From GCA-2746795 sp964643965 (GTDB taxonomy: Bacteria; Chloroflexota; Anaerolineae; Promineifilales; Promineifilaceae): a stretch of DNA of 39,472 nucleotides. The position numbers and the translations under genes were made by a program. The stretch is from positions 1 through 39,472 of the forward strand of contig CAZXVH010000036.1 in assembly GCA_964643965.1 (NCBI GenBank), in the 5' to 3' direction. Under the pieces are notes generated by a model. It ran no database searches. It saw nothing but the letters and a program-made list of their open reading frames with translations, and was not told where the DNA came from. This document shows, in pieces, positions 16,136 through 24,861 of this stretch (the first letter of the stretch is position 1; every line of letters begins with the position of its first letter).

Positions 16136-18148
16136 TCACGCTTCATAATGAAACTGCACCACCCGGCCGTAGTCGGGCAGCCAGCCTGGGTCTAAATCCA
16201 GCCCGGCCAGGCGTATGGGCAGGCTGATGCTGTTGAGCGGCATGACGATATCTACGTGACTGCGGCTGAGGTGTAAACGGCCGTCTCTCATCAAAAACAA
16301 GGATGAAGGATCGCCGGGTTCGGCCACTGCTTTGGAGAGCCAATAGCGGATAAACGGCAGCACACATGCCAGCCACCGGTTGAGATCAGGGCTGAGGTCG
16401 TGGCGCAGGGGCGTTTCGCCGCTCTCAAGCGGGGCGTCGGCGAAACGGCCGCGTGTGAGAATGGGGCGGCTGTGATGCTTTGCCTGCTGCATCCAGGCGG
16501 CAGCGGCGGCGCGGGCCTGTTGGCCGGACGCCAGCGGCTGGTGGCAAAGCAGGAACCCTTTTTCAGACCAGAGGCGGTAATAATTGCCCTTGCTGCCCCA
16601 GACCCACACATCATGCTCATCCAGTTCAGACCGCCAGGCGGGCGGCAGTTCGTACTGATCTGCTCCCTGAAAATTTGCGCCGGGCGGGGTTCCGGGTAAA
16701 CGGCCACTTCGACCCGGCTCAGTGCGGCCGTCTAACTGCGCCAGCGCCAGCCAGACCGGGTCGGCTGCAATCGCCTCGTCGGCGTTAGCCAGCAGCCCTC
16801 GCGCCAGCAGTTCCAGCGCCGCCCAGGGGGAAAGCTGCTGGCCGAGCGCCCAACTCTCGTCAAAACAGGCGGGCAGACCCAGCCGCTGCATCACGTTGAT
16901 GAGGTAAAAAATACCGGCCAGGCGAGTCGGCGCGCCGTCTGTCCAGGAAACCGGCGCGGGCGAGGCCCTGTCAGGTAATGGGGGCGAAATGGCGGCGTTG
17001 GAATTGGGGGAAACGGCCGTTTCCTGTTCTATTTCTGCTAATGATTCTGGGATAGCTGGCGTTGTTTCCAGAAAATGTTGGACTGTTGGCGGCGCAGTAG
17101 CGGAAAGAGACGGTTCTGTGGGTGAGGCGAGATGTGGGGGAGAAACGGCCGTGCTGAACGCAGGCGAAGGGTCTGTTCCCGGCAGTGTCGGCTGTCCGGC
17201 TGCCGCCGGTGTGGATGCAAACGGTTCTGGCTCAATGGGCGGCGGGCTGCTCTGCTTTTTTTGGGGGATGCCGGGAGTTTGAGATTGCATCGCCAACCAC
17301 TGCTGCGCCGCCTGCTGACAGGCGGGCCGCCGCGCCGCGCCCGGATTGTGGTGCAGGCTGACTGCCCAGCGCCACAGGTAGCGCTGCAAAGGCGTCAGCC
17401 CGTCCGGTTCACGCTGGCCGCCCCACAACGCCATCCAGGAAGGCGCTGCCCGCTCTGGTTGGGGCAGGGCGGGCGGAAGGGGGGGGGCGGAACGGCCGTT
17501 TTCCGGTTCATCTATCACACGCGCCGCCGGGTTTGAGACAGGGGCCGGTGGGGGCAGCAAAGCGGGCAGTTTATAGACCGCCGCCAGCGCCGCCAAAAGG
17601 CGTTCGCTTTGCCCGTCGGTTAAACGGCTCAACACCTTGTCTGCCTGCCCCCAGGCTGTGAGGTGAGCCACCGCCGCCGGTATGTAGATTGCTTTTTCAC
17701 ACCAGGAAGCCGTTAAGGCGGCCAGAGTGTCAGCGGGCAGGACGCGCAGGGGAACCTGCCACCACCATTTCTGCCGCGCTTCGCCCCGCGCCAGATCAAG
17801 CGCCAGGCAGGCCAGCAGTTCGCTCTCGTCGGCAAACAGTACGGCGTTGGCCCCAGAAGGCAAATAGCCCCGTTCGGGCCGGGCGGCTTGTTGGTAATAG
17901 GCGGACAAGGTGTGGCGAACGGCCGTTTCCCAGGCGGCGTCCGGGCGCAGAGAAGTCCCATCCAGCGCCAACCGGCCCGGTTTGGGGTCTGATAGATGGC
18001 GCACAATGAGAACGGCCGGGGGCGGCGCGCCCGCCGGACGCAAATCCGCGCTGTTCAAGGCCGCTGCCAGCCACAGTTTCAGCGCCGCCTCTTGTTTGGC
18101 GGCGCTGTGTACGCGCACTTTGTTGATCTGAGTCTGTACAGTCATCAT
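16136..18148 (-). CDS. Large conserved-type eCIS protein of unknown role, next to the ATPase
   Basis: 670 residues in three parts. The N-terminal 230 residues are globular (IVRHLSDPKPGRLAL, then a helical part). A Pro/Ser/Thr/Ala-rich linker spans about 230-420. The C-terminal 250 residues are globular, with GIFYLINVMQRLGLP, WAALELLARGLL, DPVWLALAQLDGR and, at the end, SRSHVDIVMPLNSISLPIRL then AGLDLDPGWLPDYGRVVQFH. From general memory that ending resembles proteins beside the ATPase in actinobacterial eCIS loci, but I cannot name the family. It holds the place of Afp14, the tape measure, without the long helical pattern expected of one. Start at ATG 18148 or 18145. The preceding bases belong to an inverted repeat, and no clear ribosome-binding site is seen. 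Confidence 0.75.
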   Translation of the reverse strand: MMTVQTQINKVRVHSAAKQEAALKLWLAAALNSADLRPAGAPPPAVLIVRHLSDPKPGRLALDGTSLRPDAAWETAVRHTLSAYYQQAARPERGYLPSGANAVLFADESELLACLALDLARGEARQKWWWQVPLRVLPADTLAALTASWCEKAIYIPAAVAHLTAWGQADKVLSRLTDGQSERLLAALAAVYKLPALLPPPAPVSNPAARVIDEPENGRSAPPLPPALPQPERAAPSWMALWGGQREPDGLTPLQRYLWRWAVSLHHNPGAARRPACQQAAQQWLAMQSQTPGIPQKKQSSPPPIEPEPFASTPAAAGQPTLPGTDPSPAFSTAVSPPHLASPTEPSLSATAPPTVQHFLETTPAIPESLAEIEQETAVSPNSNAAISPPLPDRASPAPVSWTDGAPTRLAGIFYLINVMQRLGLPACFDESWALGQQLSPWAALELLARGLLANADEAIAADPVWLALAQLDGRTEPGRSGRLPGTPPGANFQGADQYELPPAWRSELDEHDVWVWGSKGNYYRLWSEKGFLLCHQPLASGQQARAAAAAWMQQAKHHSRPILTRGRFADAPLESGETPLRHDLSPDLNRWLACVLPFIRYWLSKAVAEPGDPSSLFLMRDGRLHLSRSHVDIVMPLNSISLPIRLAGLDLDPGWLPDYGRVVQFHYEA

Positions 18149-18157
18149 ATGAACCAG

Positions 18158-18251
18158 GAGCTGACAGGTTTATGAACGATCCAATCTGTAAAGATAATTT
18201 GCCATGCAAAACCACTTGAACGGGAGCGTCCCTGTGTAAACCTGTCAGCTC
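18158..18251. repeat. Perfect 15-bp inverted repeat flanking the spacer before the 670-residue gene
   Basis: GAGCTGACAGGTTTA (18158-18172) and TAAACCTGTCAGCTC (18237-18251) are exact reverse complements 64 bp apart. They nearly fill the 111-bp spacer between two eCIS genes. It may be a small non-autonomous mobile repeat, or a stem affecting translation of the downstream gene, whose start is 10 bp away. Confidence 0.8.
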
Positions 18252-18259
18252 TGCTACAC

Positions 18260-20074
18260 TCAACCAAAGAGGCGTTTCAAGAAATGACACCCTTCCGTGT
18301 CAATCGCCATGATCGTGTTGGTGACGGTAGCCACGCCGCTGTCCGGCACGGCCAGCAGATAAAAGTTCTCCGCGATTTTCTGAGCGCCTTGCAGCGTTTG
18401 ATCCCAGCCGTACAAGTCGCCCTCATGCTCCACGTAATAGCCGTAAGAAGCCTGCGCCCGCACCACCGGCATCTCCTTGCCCTGAATCGTCACCCGCTCA
18501 CCGGTATCGTGGTACACGTGGACGCGCACGGTGGGCATGAATTGCTCCAGGCGTTCCAGGGGGAAACGGCCGTTCTTCGCCATAGCCAACGCTTCCACCG
18601 CCGGGATCATGAGCGGCCTTTCTCCTTTATCGCCTCTGTCACGCTTTGCCGTCGCCGCTTCACTTTCTTTCTCGTTGTCATCTGGCTGTTCGCCCAACTC
18701 ATACGGCCACACAGCCACATACGGTGTTTCTTTGTCGTCTCCCTGGCGCACCGTGTCTGGCATGTTGATCTCTTCAACGGCCAGGTACACATCACGGCCA
18801 ACGCCGCCTCCGCCCAGCGGGTCCAGGCCCAAGATATTGATTTCCGCCTGGCGCTGGAACGTGGAAGCCGACACAAAGTCCATATTGCGATAAGCGCTGT
18901 CGTTGAAGAAGGTGAGTCCGGCCCCGGAAAGCTCCACCAACACGCATTTATGCGTCGTCTTGCCGGTGATAAGATTGGCAATATCGGCATTATTGAGCGC
19001 CCAATTAAAACGGATGGGGTTGGTAGCGGGCGGAGAAGCGCCGGCCGCCAGCGGGGGAATCGGATCCACATTGGCCACACTGGCCCCGCCGGGAATGTCT
19101 TCCCAGGAAACGGCCGGGTCGGCCACAGACCCCCAATTGGCGATGCGGAAACGGGCCGTCATGTCGCCAATGTTCAAGGGATTGCTGGTGTAGTTGCGCG
19201 GCCGGGCAAAAAAGGTGTTGTTCGGCCGGGGGTCAACCAGGCTGTAACTGATCTGGCTGGCGGGCGTATTGGTGGTGCCGATGTCGGCATAGGTGAGAGA
19301 AATGCCGCCGGTAGTGGGGCAAACGGGATCGCCCGCCCCCGTGCTGAGGTGGAAGGTGTCCCAGTTGGCCGGATCGGGGAAATTGTTGCTGAGAATGCTG
19401 ATAGCTGAAGTGGGCGGTTGGCCGGGCAGCCACTCATAAAAGGTGACGGCGGCCGGCATGGTCACTTGCTGCGTATACCACATGTTGAAATCAGCGGCCA
19501 GGTTCAAGCCGCCGTTATCCAGGACGCCCGCCGCGCCGGTGATGGGAATGCGCATTTGCACCGCCCAATAAAAGGGGGCCGCCGCCGCCAGCCAGACATG
19601 GGTATTGTCGTTGATCCAGTCTGGTTCGACGCCGGCTAATGTCCAGCCGCCGCCGCCTGTTTTGGTAAACGCCTGCACCGAACCGCCAATGGCCGGGGCG
19701 TCAATTTGGGTCGCTGCTTGGGCGACGGCCGGAATGATGTTGAACGGGGTCAGGCGTAAGACCAGGGAGTCGGCGCTGCCGTTGGGGCGCAAACCCACGT
19801 ACAACATATCGCCGCCATTGTTGAGCGAGGGATCAAACTTGACGTGCCAGGAGAGGTAGAGGCTGCTGTCGCCCCCGCCGTCGGTGTGGTACAGGGCGCG
19901 GAAGGCCATCTCTTCGCTGGTTCCAGAGAGCAGGGGGAAGCCTTGCCGCGTCGCCCCCCGCCAGCGGGGATCGTCTAAGGCGGTGTATTGGGGAAAGGCC
20001 CCGCCGGGCAGCCAGTAGGGGGGTTGATTCCAGTAGAAACCGGGAACGCCTTGTGCTTTTGGTATGCAAATCAT
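18260..20074 (-). CDS. eCIS-locus protein of unknown function, probable exterior or fibre component
   Basis: 604 residues, no family recognised. There is no signal peptide. The first 250 residues are rich in Trp, Gly and beta-type sequence (SLYLSWHVKFDPSLNNGGDM, LYVGLRPNG), reminiscent of lectin- or carbohydrate-binding folds. The middle repeats a beta pattern with cysteine-poor, Pro/Asn-rich loops. The end contains an acidic linker (DDNEKESEAATAKRDRGDKG) and a compact tail (YYVEHEGDLYGWDQTL). Strong ribosome-binding site AAGGAGATA. It lies between fibre-like genes and the ATPase, where Afp13-type fibres and accessory proteins are encoded. A target-binding role is a guess from position and composition. 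Confidence 0.7.
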   Translation of the reverse strand: MICIPKAQGVPGFYWNQPPYWLPGGAFPQYTALDDPRWRGATRQGFPLLSGTSEEMAFRALYHTDGGGDSSLYLSWHVKFDPSLNNGGDMLYVGLRPNGSADSLVLRLTPFNIIPAVAQAATQIDAPAIGGSVQAFTKTGGGGWTLAGVEPDWINDNTHVWLAAAAPFYWAVQMRIPITGAAGVLDNGGLNLAADFNMWYTQQVTMPAAVTFYEWLPGQPPTSAISILSNNFPDPANWDTFHLSTGAGDPVCPTTGGISLTYADIGTTNTPASQISYSLVDPRPNNTFFARPRNYTSNPLNIGDMTARFRIANWGSVADPAVSWEDIPGGASVANVDPIPPLAAGASPPATNPIRFNWALNNADIANLITGKTTHKCVLVELSGAGLTFFNDSAYRNMDFVSASTFQRQAEINILGLDPLGGGGVGRDVYLAVEEINMPDTVRQGDDKETPYVAVWPYELGEQPDDNEKESEAATAKRDRGDKGERPLMIPAVEALAMAKNGRFPLERLEQFMPTVRVHVYHDTGERVTIQGKEMPVVRAQASYGYYVEHEGDLYGWDQTLQGAQKIAENFYLLAVPDSGVATVTNTIMAIDTEGCHFLKRLFG

Positions 20075-20093
20075 GGTTTATCTCCTTCGTATA

Positions 20094-20142
20094 GGAGCGC
20101 GAACGTCTCGTTCGCCAGCGGCAGGCGAGACGCCTGCGCTCC
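20094..20142. repeat. 49-nt double-hairpin repeat, copy 1
   Basis: GGAGCGC and GCGCTCC close an outer stem around two small hairpins, GCGAACG-TCT-CGTTCGC and GCAGGCG-AGA-CGCCTGC. The words GTCTCG and CGAGAC in the two hairpins are complementary, giving an alternative fold. It lies between the stop of the 814-residue gene and the ribosome-binding site of the 604-residue gene. Confidence 0.9.
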
Positions 20143-20150
20143 CGGGTTGA

Positions 20151-22595
20151 TTAATTCAGCCGGTTCAAGCGATAGATAACTGTTTGCTCTTGGGTGACGT
20201 CACGACGCTGGACGTGCAGCGCCAGTTCACCGCTGGCGGAAGCGTCCGGGGTCACTTGCAGTTGGACATGGAGATTTTCATTCACGGGCATGGTCTGGCC
20301 CCGTTCATCAAACGAGAAGGTTTGTGGCGATTGGGCGGACGGGGCGCCTTCCAGGCCAATGAGCCAGCCGGCCGAACCACCGGTGCGGGCCAATGTCACA
20401 TCGTAAAGGGCGGCGAACTGCTCAAAGGTAATCACCAGCGAGAGCAAACCAAATGAACCGCTTTGCAGATTGATGGTATTGGTGGCCGGGTTGAAATTGC
20501 TGATGGTATCCAATCCCCCGGCGGCGGTAAACGCCTGGAAGCTGTTGAAGGCGATGGTGATGGTATCGTCGGGCGGCTCGATGGGTACGCCAATGGGGAT
20601 CATCCGGGAATGGGCGCCAACCACCTGTTCCGCCTGCGCGGTGACGGTCAGGCGGAAGGGGTCGCGCCCGGCCGCTGCGGGAATATTGACGATGCGAATG
20701 AAAAACGGCCGTTCCTCTCCCTGTGTTAACGTGATGATATTGTTGGTGATGGGCTGCTGGCTCCCGTCCAACACCACCAACGTACTTTGCCAGGCCACGT
20801 CAGTGATGTGGGCGCTGATCACAAAATCAGCTGGCGCGGAGGCGCGGGAGTGCAAGATGTAACCCACCAGCGCCCCGCCACCGGCCAACACCGGGTTGGG
20901 GTCCGGGTTGACATCCAGGTCATCATTCCACAAGACATCGACATTCCCTTGCAGCACCGGCGTCGGTGGCGCCACGCGCACCGTCTGGCTCACCGAATCC
21001 AGGCCGTTATCGACGCGCAAAACCATGTCACGGCCGTTTTCCGGCAGACCATCTATCGGCGGCACATTCACCACCAGGTTAAAATCGTTGGAAAGCAGAT
21101 GGTCATAGCTGGTAAGCTGGTTGCCATCCAGGGAAACGCGCTGGGCGCCCACCGAATAGCGGAAATTACCGCCCTCAATTTGCAGCGGCTCCCCGGTGAT
21201 GCTGGGGTCGGCCGCCGTGCCGTCCGGCGTCAGGTTGGTGATGACCAACGGCTCATCGCCACTGCTGATTTCACCCAGGAAAGGCATGTGGGCGCTGCTG
21301 AACACCAGGTATTGCTGCGGGCCGCCCGCGCCGCCGCTGGCCGCCGCCGCCTGATTTTCCTGGATGCGGTACAGGTAAAATTCGCTGTCGTTTTGAATAT
21401 TGACTGGTGGGTAGGCGAAGGAGCGGCGCAGCAGGGATTCCACCGGCGCATAGGCGATCTCTTGGGGCGCAGTGGTGGTGAGATCCGCGAAAAACTGGAT
21501 GTAGTTGAAACCGCGGGGGTGAACGGCCGTTGTTAGAGGCAGCACCCCGGCGGGCGGCAGGTAATGAAAATAATCACGCGCCGCGGCCCCGGCCAACTGC
21601 GCATTGCTCAGGCCGCTGCCATTTTTAAGCAGGGCGGCGAGATGCTGTTGAAACTGCAAAAAGGCGGCTTCTCCTTCCGCCAGGTGGTGGTCGCTGGTGG
21701 GCGGGGGCCAGATCAGGCTGGTATCGACCTGCGCCACGCGCCGCCGCACCGTCCACATGTCGAGGATGCGGATGCCGTCATTGTGCCAGTAGAGCAGCGC
21801 CAGGGGCACGGCGCAGGCGGTGAGGGTAGTCAGTCGCTCCAGCAGACCGGCGGGCGGCGCTGTTTTTTGCACATACGCTACCAGGTCCTTGCCTATTTCG
21901 GCCGATTCCCGTGTATCCAAACACAACTGCGCCAGCAAATTTCTGGCGCGGGAGAGGCTGGCAGGCGTATTGGCGTTTAAGGCAGAGGAGATAGCAGCCG
22001 CCACCGGCGCAGCTACCACCGACGAGTTATTGAGACTCACGTTTATCAGGCGAAACGTAACGCCTTCTACAGCGTAACGGTCGCCGCAGTCACGGGCCAC
22101 GCCAGCAGCGTGGCCCACGCCAGCAGCGTGGCCCACGCCATTGCCGCTGAATTCGTGCATGGGCGCTTTTTCAGCATAACCTGAGGCGGGTTCGATGACC
22201 AGAATGAAGACGCCGCCGTTAAAGAGAACGGCCGTTTGCGGGGGCGAGCAGGTGGCAAACAAACCAGCGTCTCGGGCGATCTCTTCCTCTGTCGGCAGCA
22301 GCGTCACCTCAATGTGGGTGAGCGTCTCCGGCTCTTTTTTGATCTCCAACGGCTGGCCCAGCTTGTTGAAAGCCAGGCCGGGCGTGATATGGACGACAGG
22401 GGCGCTGCTGCTGCCCAGCGTCACTTCCAGGCCGTGGACGACGCCGTGTCCCAGGGCGCGGGCCACCTGCTGCCGCTGCTGGCGCTGGGCGGTCTGCTCG
22501 TTTTGCAGGTCTTCGGCGGTGAGTAAACGGCCGTTAAAATAATGCGTGTTCTTGATCCCGTTTGTCAAAATAGGGCTTTCTAAATCGTAAGGCAT
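20151..22595 (-). CDS. Large fibre-like eCIS protein with the same N-terminal module as its upstream neighbour
   Basis: 814 residues. The N-terminal 90 (YFNGRLLTAEDLQNEQ, ALGHGVVHGLEVTL, VHITPGLAFNKLGQPLEI) align by eye with the N-terminus of the 728-residue protein, so the two are paralogues over this module. After a helical middle region there is an Ig/TIG-like stretch (about 430-550, LVITNLTPDG and LQIEGGNFRYS) and further beta domains to the end. Residues about 152-165 contain a short tandem duplication, GVGHAAGVGHAAGVA. Strong ribosome-binding site GGGAGGTAG inside the end of the upstream gene, whose stop is 3 bp away. Likely attached to the baseplate and reaching outward. That role is inference. 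Confidence 0.75.
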   Translation of the reverse strand: MPYDLESPILTNGIKNTHYFNGRLLTAEDLQNEQTAQRQQRQQVARALGHGVVHGLEVTLGSSSAPVVHITPGLAFNKLGQPLEIKKEPETLTHIEVTLLPTEEEIARDAGLFATCSPPQTAVLFNGGVFILVIEPASGYAEKAPMHEFSGNGVGHAAGVGHAAGVARDCGDRYAVEGVTFRLINVSLNNSSVVAAPVAAAISSALNANTPASLSRARNLLAQLCLDTRESAEIGKDLVAYVQKTAPPAGLLERLTTLTACAVPLALLYWHNDGIRILDMWTVRRRVAQVDTSLIWPPPTSDHHLAEGEAAFLQFQQHLAALLKNGSGLSNAQLAGAAARDYFHYLPPAGVLPLTTAVHPRGFNYIQFFADLTTTAPQEIAYAPVESLLRRSFAYPPVNIQNDSEFYLYRIQENQAAAASGGAGGPQQYLVFSSAHMPFLGEISSGDEPLVITNLTPDGTAADPSITGEPLQIEGGNFRYSVGAQRVSLDGNQLTSYDHLLSNDFNLVVNVPPIDGLPENGRDMVLRVDNGLDSVSQTVRVAPPTPVLQGNVDVLWNDDLDVNPDPNPVLAGGGALVGYILHSRASAPADFVISAHITDVAWQSTLVVLDGSQQPITNNIITLTQGEERPFFIRIVNIPAAAGRDPFRLTVTAQAEQVVGAHSRMIPIGVPIEPPDDTITIAFNSFQAFTAAGGLDTISNFNPATNTINLQSGSFGLLSLVITFEQFAALYDVTLARTGGSAGWLIGLEGAPSAQSPQTFSFDERGQTMPVNENLHVQLQVTPDASASGELALHVQRRDVTQEQTVIYRLNRLN
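22098..22140 (-). repeat. 18-bp tandem repeat inside the 814-residue gene
   Basis: CACGCCAGCAGCGTGGCC occurs twice in a row (22098-22115, 22116-22133), followed by a 7-bp partial copy. It adds residues GHAAGV in frame, so the copy number can vary without breaking the gene. Confidence 0.9.
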
Positions 22596-22598
22596 TGT

Positions 22599-24785
22599 CT
22601 ACCTCCCACGGATCGTCAGAAACGGCCGTACATCTTCAATGGATGCGCTGCCAATGCCGCTGACCCGCGTCAGATCATCGACAGAGGCAAAATCACCGTT
22701 CCGCTCCCGCTCGGCCACAATATTGGCCGCCAGCGTGGGGCCGATGCGCGGCACAGTTCGTAGTTCTTCTTCCGTAGCGATATTGATGTTGACCCGGCGC
22801 GGACTGCCGCCATTTCCCGCTTTGTAATAACTGATTTCCACCATAAAGCGGCGTGATATGGGCCGGAAACGCAGCATATTTTCAAACACTTTAGCGTCGA
22901 TCTGCCCTTCCAGCGCCGCCCCAATGAACGCCCCCAAGAGGGTGGGCTGCGTGATCCAGATCAAGATGCCTTCATCTAAAAACGTCACCACTTGAAAAAC
23001 GGCCGGAGCGGTGGCGGGATGATCGGGGTCGAAGGGATCAAAATCGATCAGTTCCGGCAAATCCGGCTCAATGATGGTTCCTTTGACGATATAGGCGCCC
23101 TCTCCTCTCGGTTCCGGCCGTTCATAGCCGGGAAAGCGCAGGATAAACTGCCCCTCGCCATTGGCCACTGCTTCTAATCCGTTATACGGCGTAAAGAGGG
23201 GGTCGCCCTCCACGCCAAAGACGCCCGCGCCCACAATCTCGTAATGGCCGGCGGGGGCGATGACAAAATCACCCCCGCCGCCCCCGCCGGGGCCGGGAAC
23301 CCAGGCGCTGCCGTTCCAGGTAAGTACCTGGTTCACGCCGGGAGATGGCGCATTCACGTCAGACAGCGAGTTGAGGCTGTGGCGGTGGCGCTGGTTTTGC
23401 CACTCACCGGCGGCGTTGTTCCAGACGATGATGTCGCCGTTGCTCGGCGCTGCGGCGGCCACATCGGCCAGATCATCCAGGCTGGGAATGCCCACCACCA
23501 CCAGGTAGGCGGCGACGATATTGTTGTCTCGATCCAGGAAGGCATAATCCAAATCGTCGGCGATTTCGGCCAGGTTGGCCCCGCCGCCGCCCGCTTCGGC
23601 CATCCCTTCCAGGCCGAAAAAGACCACCACCCGATCATCATTGCTGAGGGTCACGCCGTCCAGGGTCAGGTCGAATACATTGGTATCGGGCAGGGGTTGG
23701 GTGACGCCGCTGAGGGAAACGGCCGTTTCATTCACCCTCACGCGCAGCGCACCCACGGCCAACGGGGCTAACGGCCGGGGATGATGCAGCCAGGCGCGGA
23801 GGGTGGTCTCGTTGGGGGCGGACAGGGTGGCAAAGGTATGGCTCAATTCGCCTTGACCGGCGCTGCGGCCGCAAAGCAGCCACTCTTGCAGCAGGCGGCT
23901 GTGCAGCAAAATGGGGCGCATGTCGTCTACCATCGTCACGGCGCCATCTACCTGCCCAGCGGCCGTCAGGGTCATGTCCAGCCGCGCCAATATGACGCAG
24001 CCCTCATCCGGTTCGCCGCCAGCGCAGTTATGGCCATCGGCCAGCAGGGTGGGGCGCACTTCTGTCACCCACACGCGAAAGGCGTCGTGCAAAATGGCGC
24101 AGGAGTCGGCCGCTGCCAGGTAGAGCGGCGAACTGTCTGGCGTTTCTGGCGGCTCCTCAGGCAGCGCCCGCACCAGCTCTGCCAGTTCTTCGGCGGTGGT
24201 GAAAGCGGCCGCTTCATGGCTGATTTGGATGCGCTGGAGCAACGCGCCAAAACGACCTACTACCTCTTCCTCGATCTGCTGGGGCAGGTCGTCGTCAAAG
24301 CGGAAGCTCAGTTCAAAGTCGTCGGCGAGGCGAGAGGCGGCCATGCTGTCTTCTTGCAGGCGGCAGGGGCCGCCGGGCACGGGAACCAGGTCGGTTTCGC
24401 ATTCCCGGTAGCAAAGGACGACGGTGAGGGAGAGGCTGTTGTCCGGGGCGAGATGGTCGGAAACGGCCGTTTCGTGATTCGCCAGCCAGTCGTTGAGTTG
24501 GGCGCACTGCGCCAACGGTACCCGAATCGTCTGCCCCAGTGGATTCACCGCCATGCCTGGGGAGACCAGCACCTCTGGCGGACCGTCCTCGGCTATGGTC
24601 ACCTGCAAGCCGCAAATCGTGCCATAACCATGCAAGCCGCGTTGATGCAGATGATCCCGGGCCATCAGATAGGTTTGCTCTTGGTCAAACTCATCGACGC
24701 CGAGCACCAGGCCGAGGCTGTATTTCACTCGTTTGAAGGGGTCGAGCGCCCCTCCGCTTGTCGTTGCTGTACTGAAATCACTCAT
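22599..24785 (-). CDS. Fibre-like eCIS protein ending in a ComEA-type helix-hairpin-helix
   Basis: 728 residues. An N-terminal module (about 18-90, VKYSLGLVLGVDEFDQEQTY, LHGYGTICGLQVTI, VLVSPGMAVNPLGQTI) is shared with the next gene. The middle includes phage tail-fibre-like repeats (ITxLxDV-type: SLDDLADVAAAAPSNGDIIV and SLSDVNAPSPGVNQVLTWNG followed by a Gly-rich hinge). The last 65 residues form two helix-hairpin-helix motifs as in ComEA: VNINIATEEELRTVPRIGPT and FASVDDLTRVSGIGSASIED. Such domains usually bind DNA without sequence preference, which is unexpected in a fibre. Strong AAGGAGAT. Placed after the tail protein gene, where Afp fibre genes lie. Confidence 0.78.
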   Translation of the reverse strand: MSDFSTATTSGGALDPFKRVKYSLGLVLGVDEFDQEQTYLMARDHLHQRGLHGYGTICGLQVTIAEDGPPEVLVSPGMAVNPLGQTIRVPLAQCAQLNDWLANHETAVSDHLAPDNSLSLTVVLCYRECETDLVPVPGGPCRLQEDSMAASRLADDFELSFRFDDDLPQQIEEEVVGRFGALLQRIQISHEAAAFTTAEELAELVRALPEEPPETPDSSPLYLAAADSCAILHDAFRVWVTEVRPTLLADGHNCAGGEPDEGCVILARLDMTLTAAGQVDGAVTMVDDMRPILLHSRLLQEWLLCGRSAGQGELSHTFATLSAPNETTLRAWLHHPRPLAPLAVGALRVRVNETAVSLSGVTQPLPDTNVFDLTLDGVTLSNDDRVVVFFGLEGMAEAGGGGANLAEIADDLDYAFLDRDNNIVAAYLVVVGIPSLDDLADVAAAAPSNGDIIVWNNAAGEWQNQRHRHSLNSLSDVNAPSPGVNQVLTWNGSAWVPGPGGGGGGDFVIAPAGHYEIVGAGVFGVEGDPLFTPYNGLEAVANGEGQFILRFPGYERPEPRGEGAYIVKGTIIEPDLPELIDFDPFDPDHPATAPAVFQVVTFLDEGILIWITQPTLLGAFIGAALEGQIDAKVFENMLRFRPISRRFMVEISYYKAGNGGSPRRVNINIATEEELRTVPRIGPTLAANIVAERERNGDFASVDDLTRVSGIGSASIEDVRPFLTIRGR

Positions 24786-24809
24786 CGCGCAATCTCCTTA
24801 ATAAAAAGC

Positions 24810-24858
24810 GGAGCGCGAACGTCTCGTTCGCTCTTTGCAGGCGAGACGCCTGCGCTCC
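24810..24858. repeat. 49-nt double-hairpin repeat, copy 2
   Basis: Same structure as the copy at 20094, with loop variation (CTCTT between the hairpins). It fills the spacer between the stop of the 948-residue tail protein gene (24862) and the ribosome-binding site of the 728-residue gene. Confidence 0.9.
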
Positions 24859-24861
24859 ATC

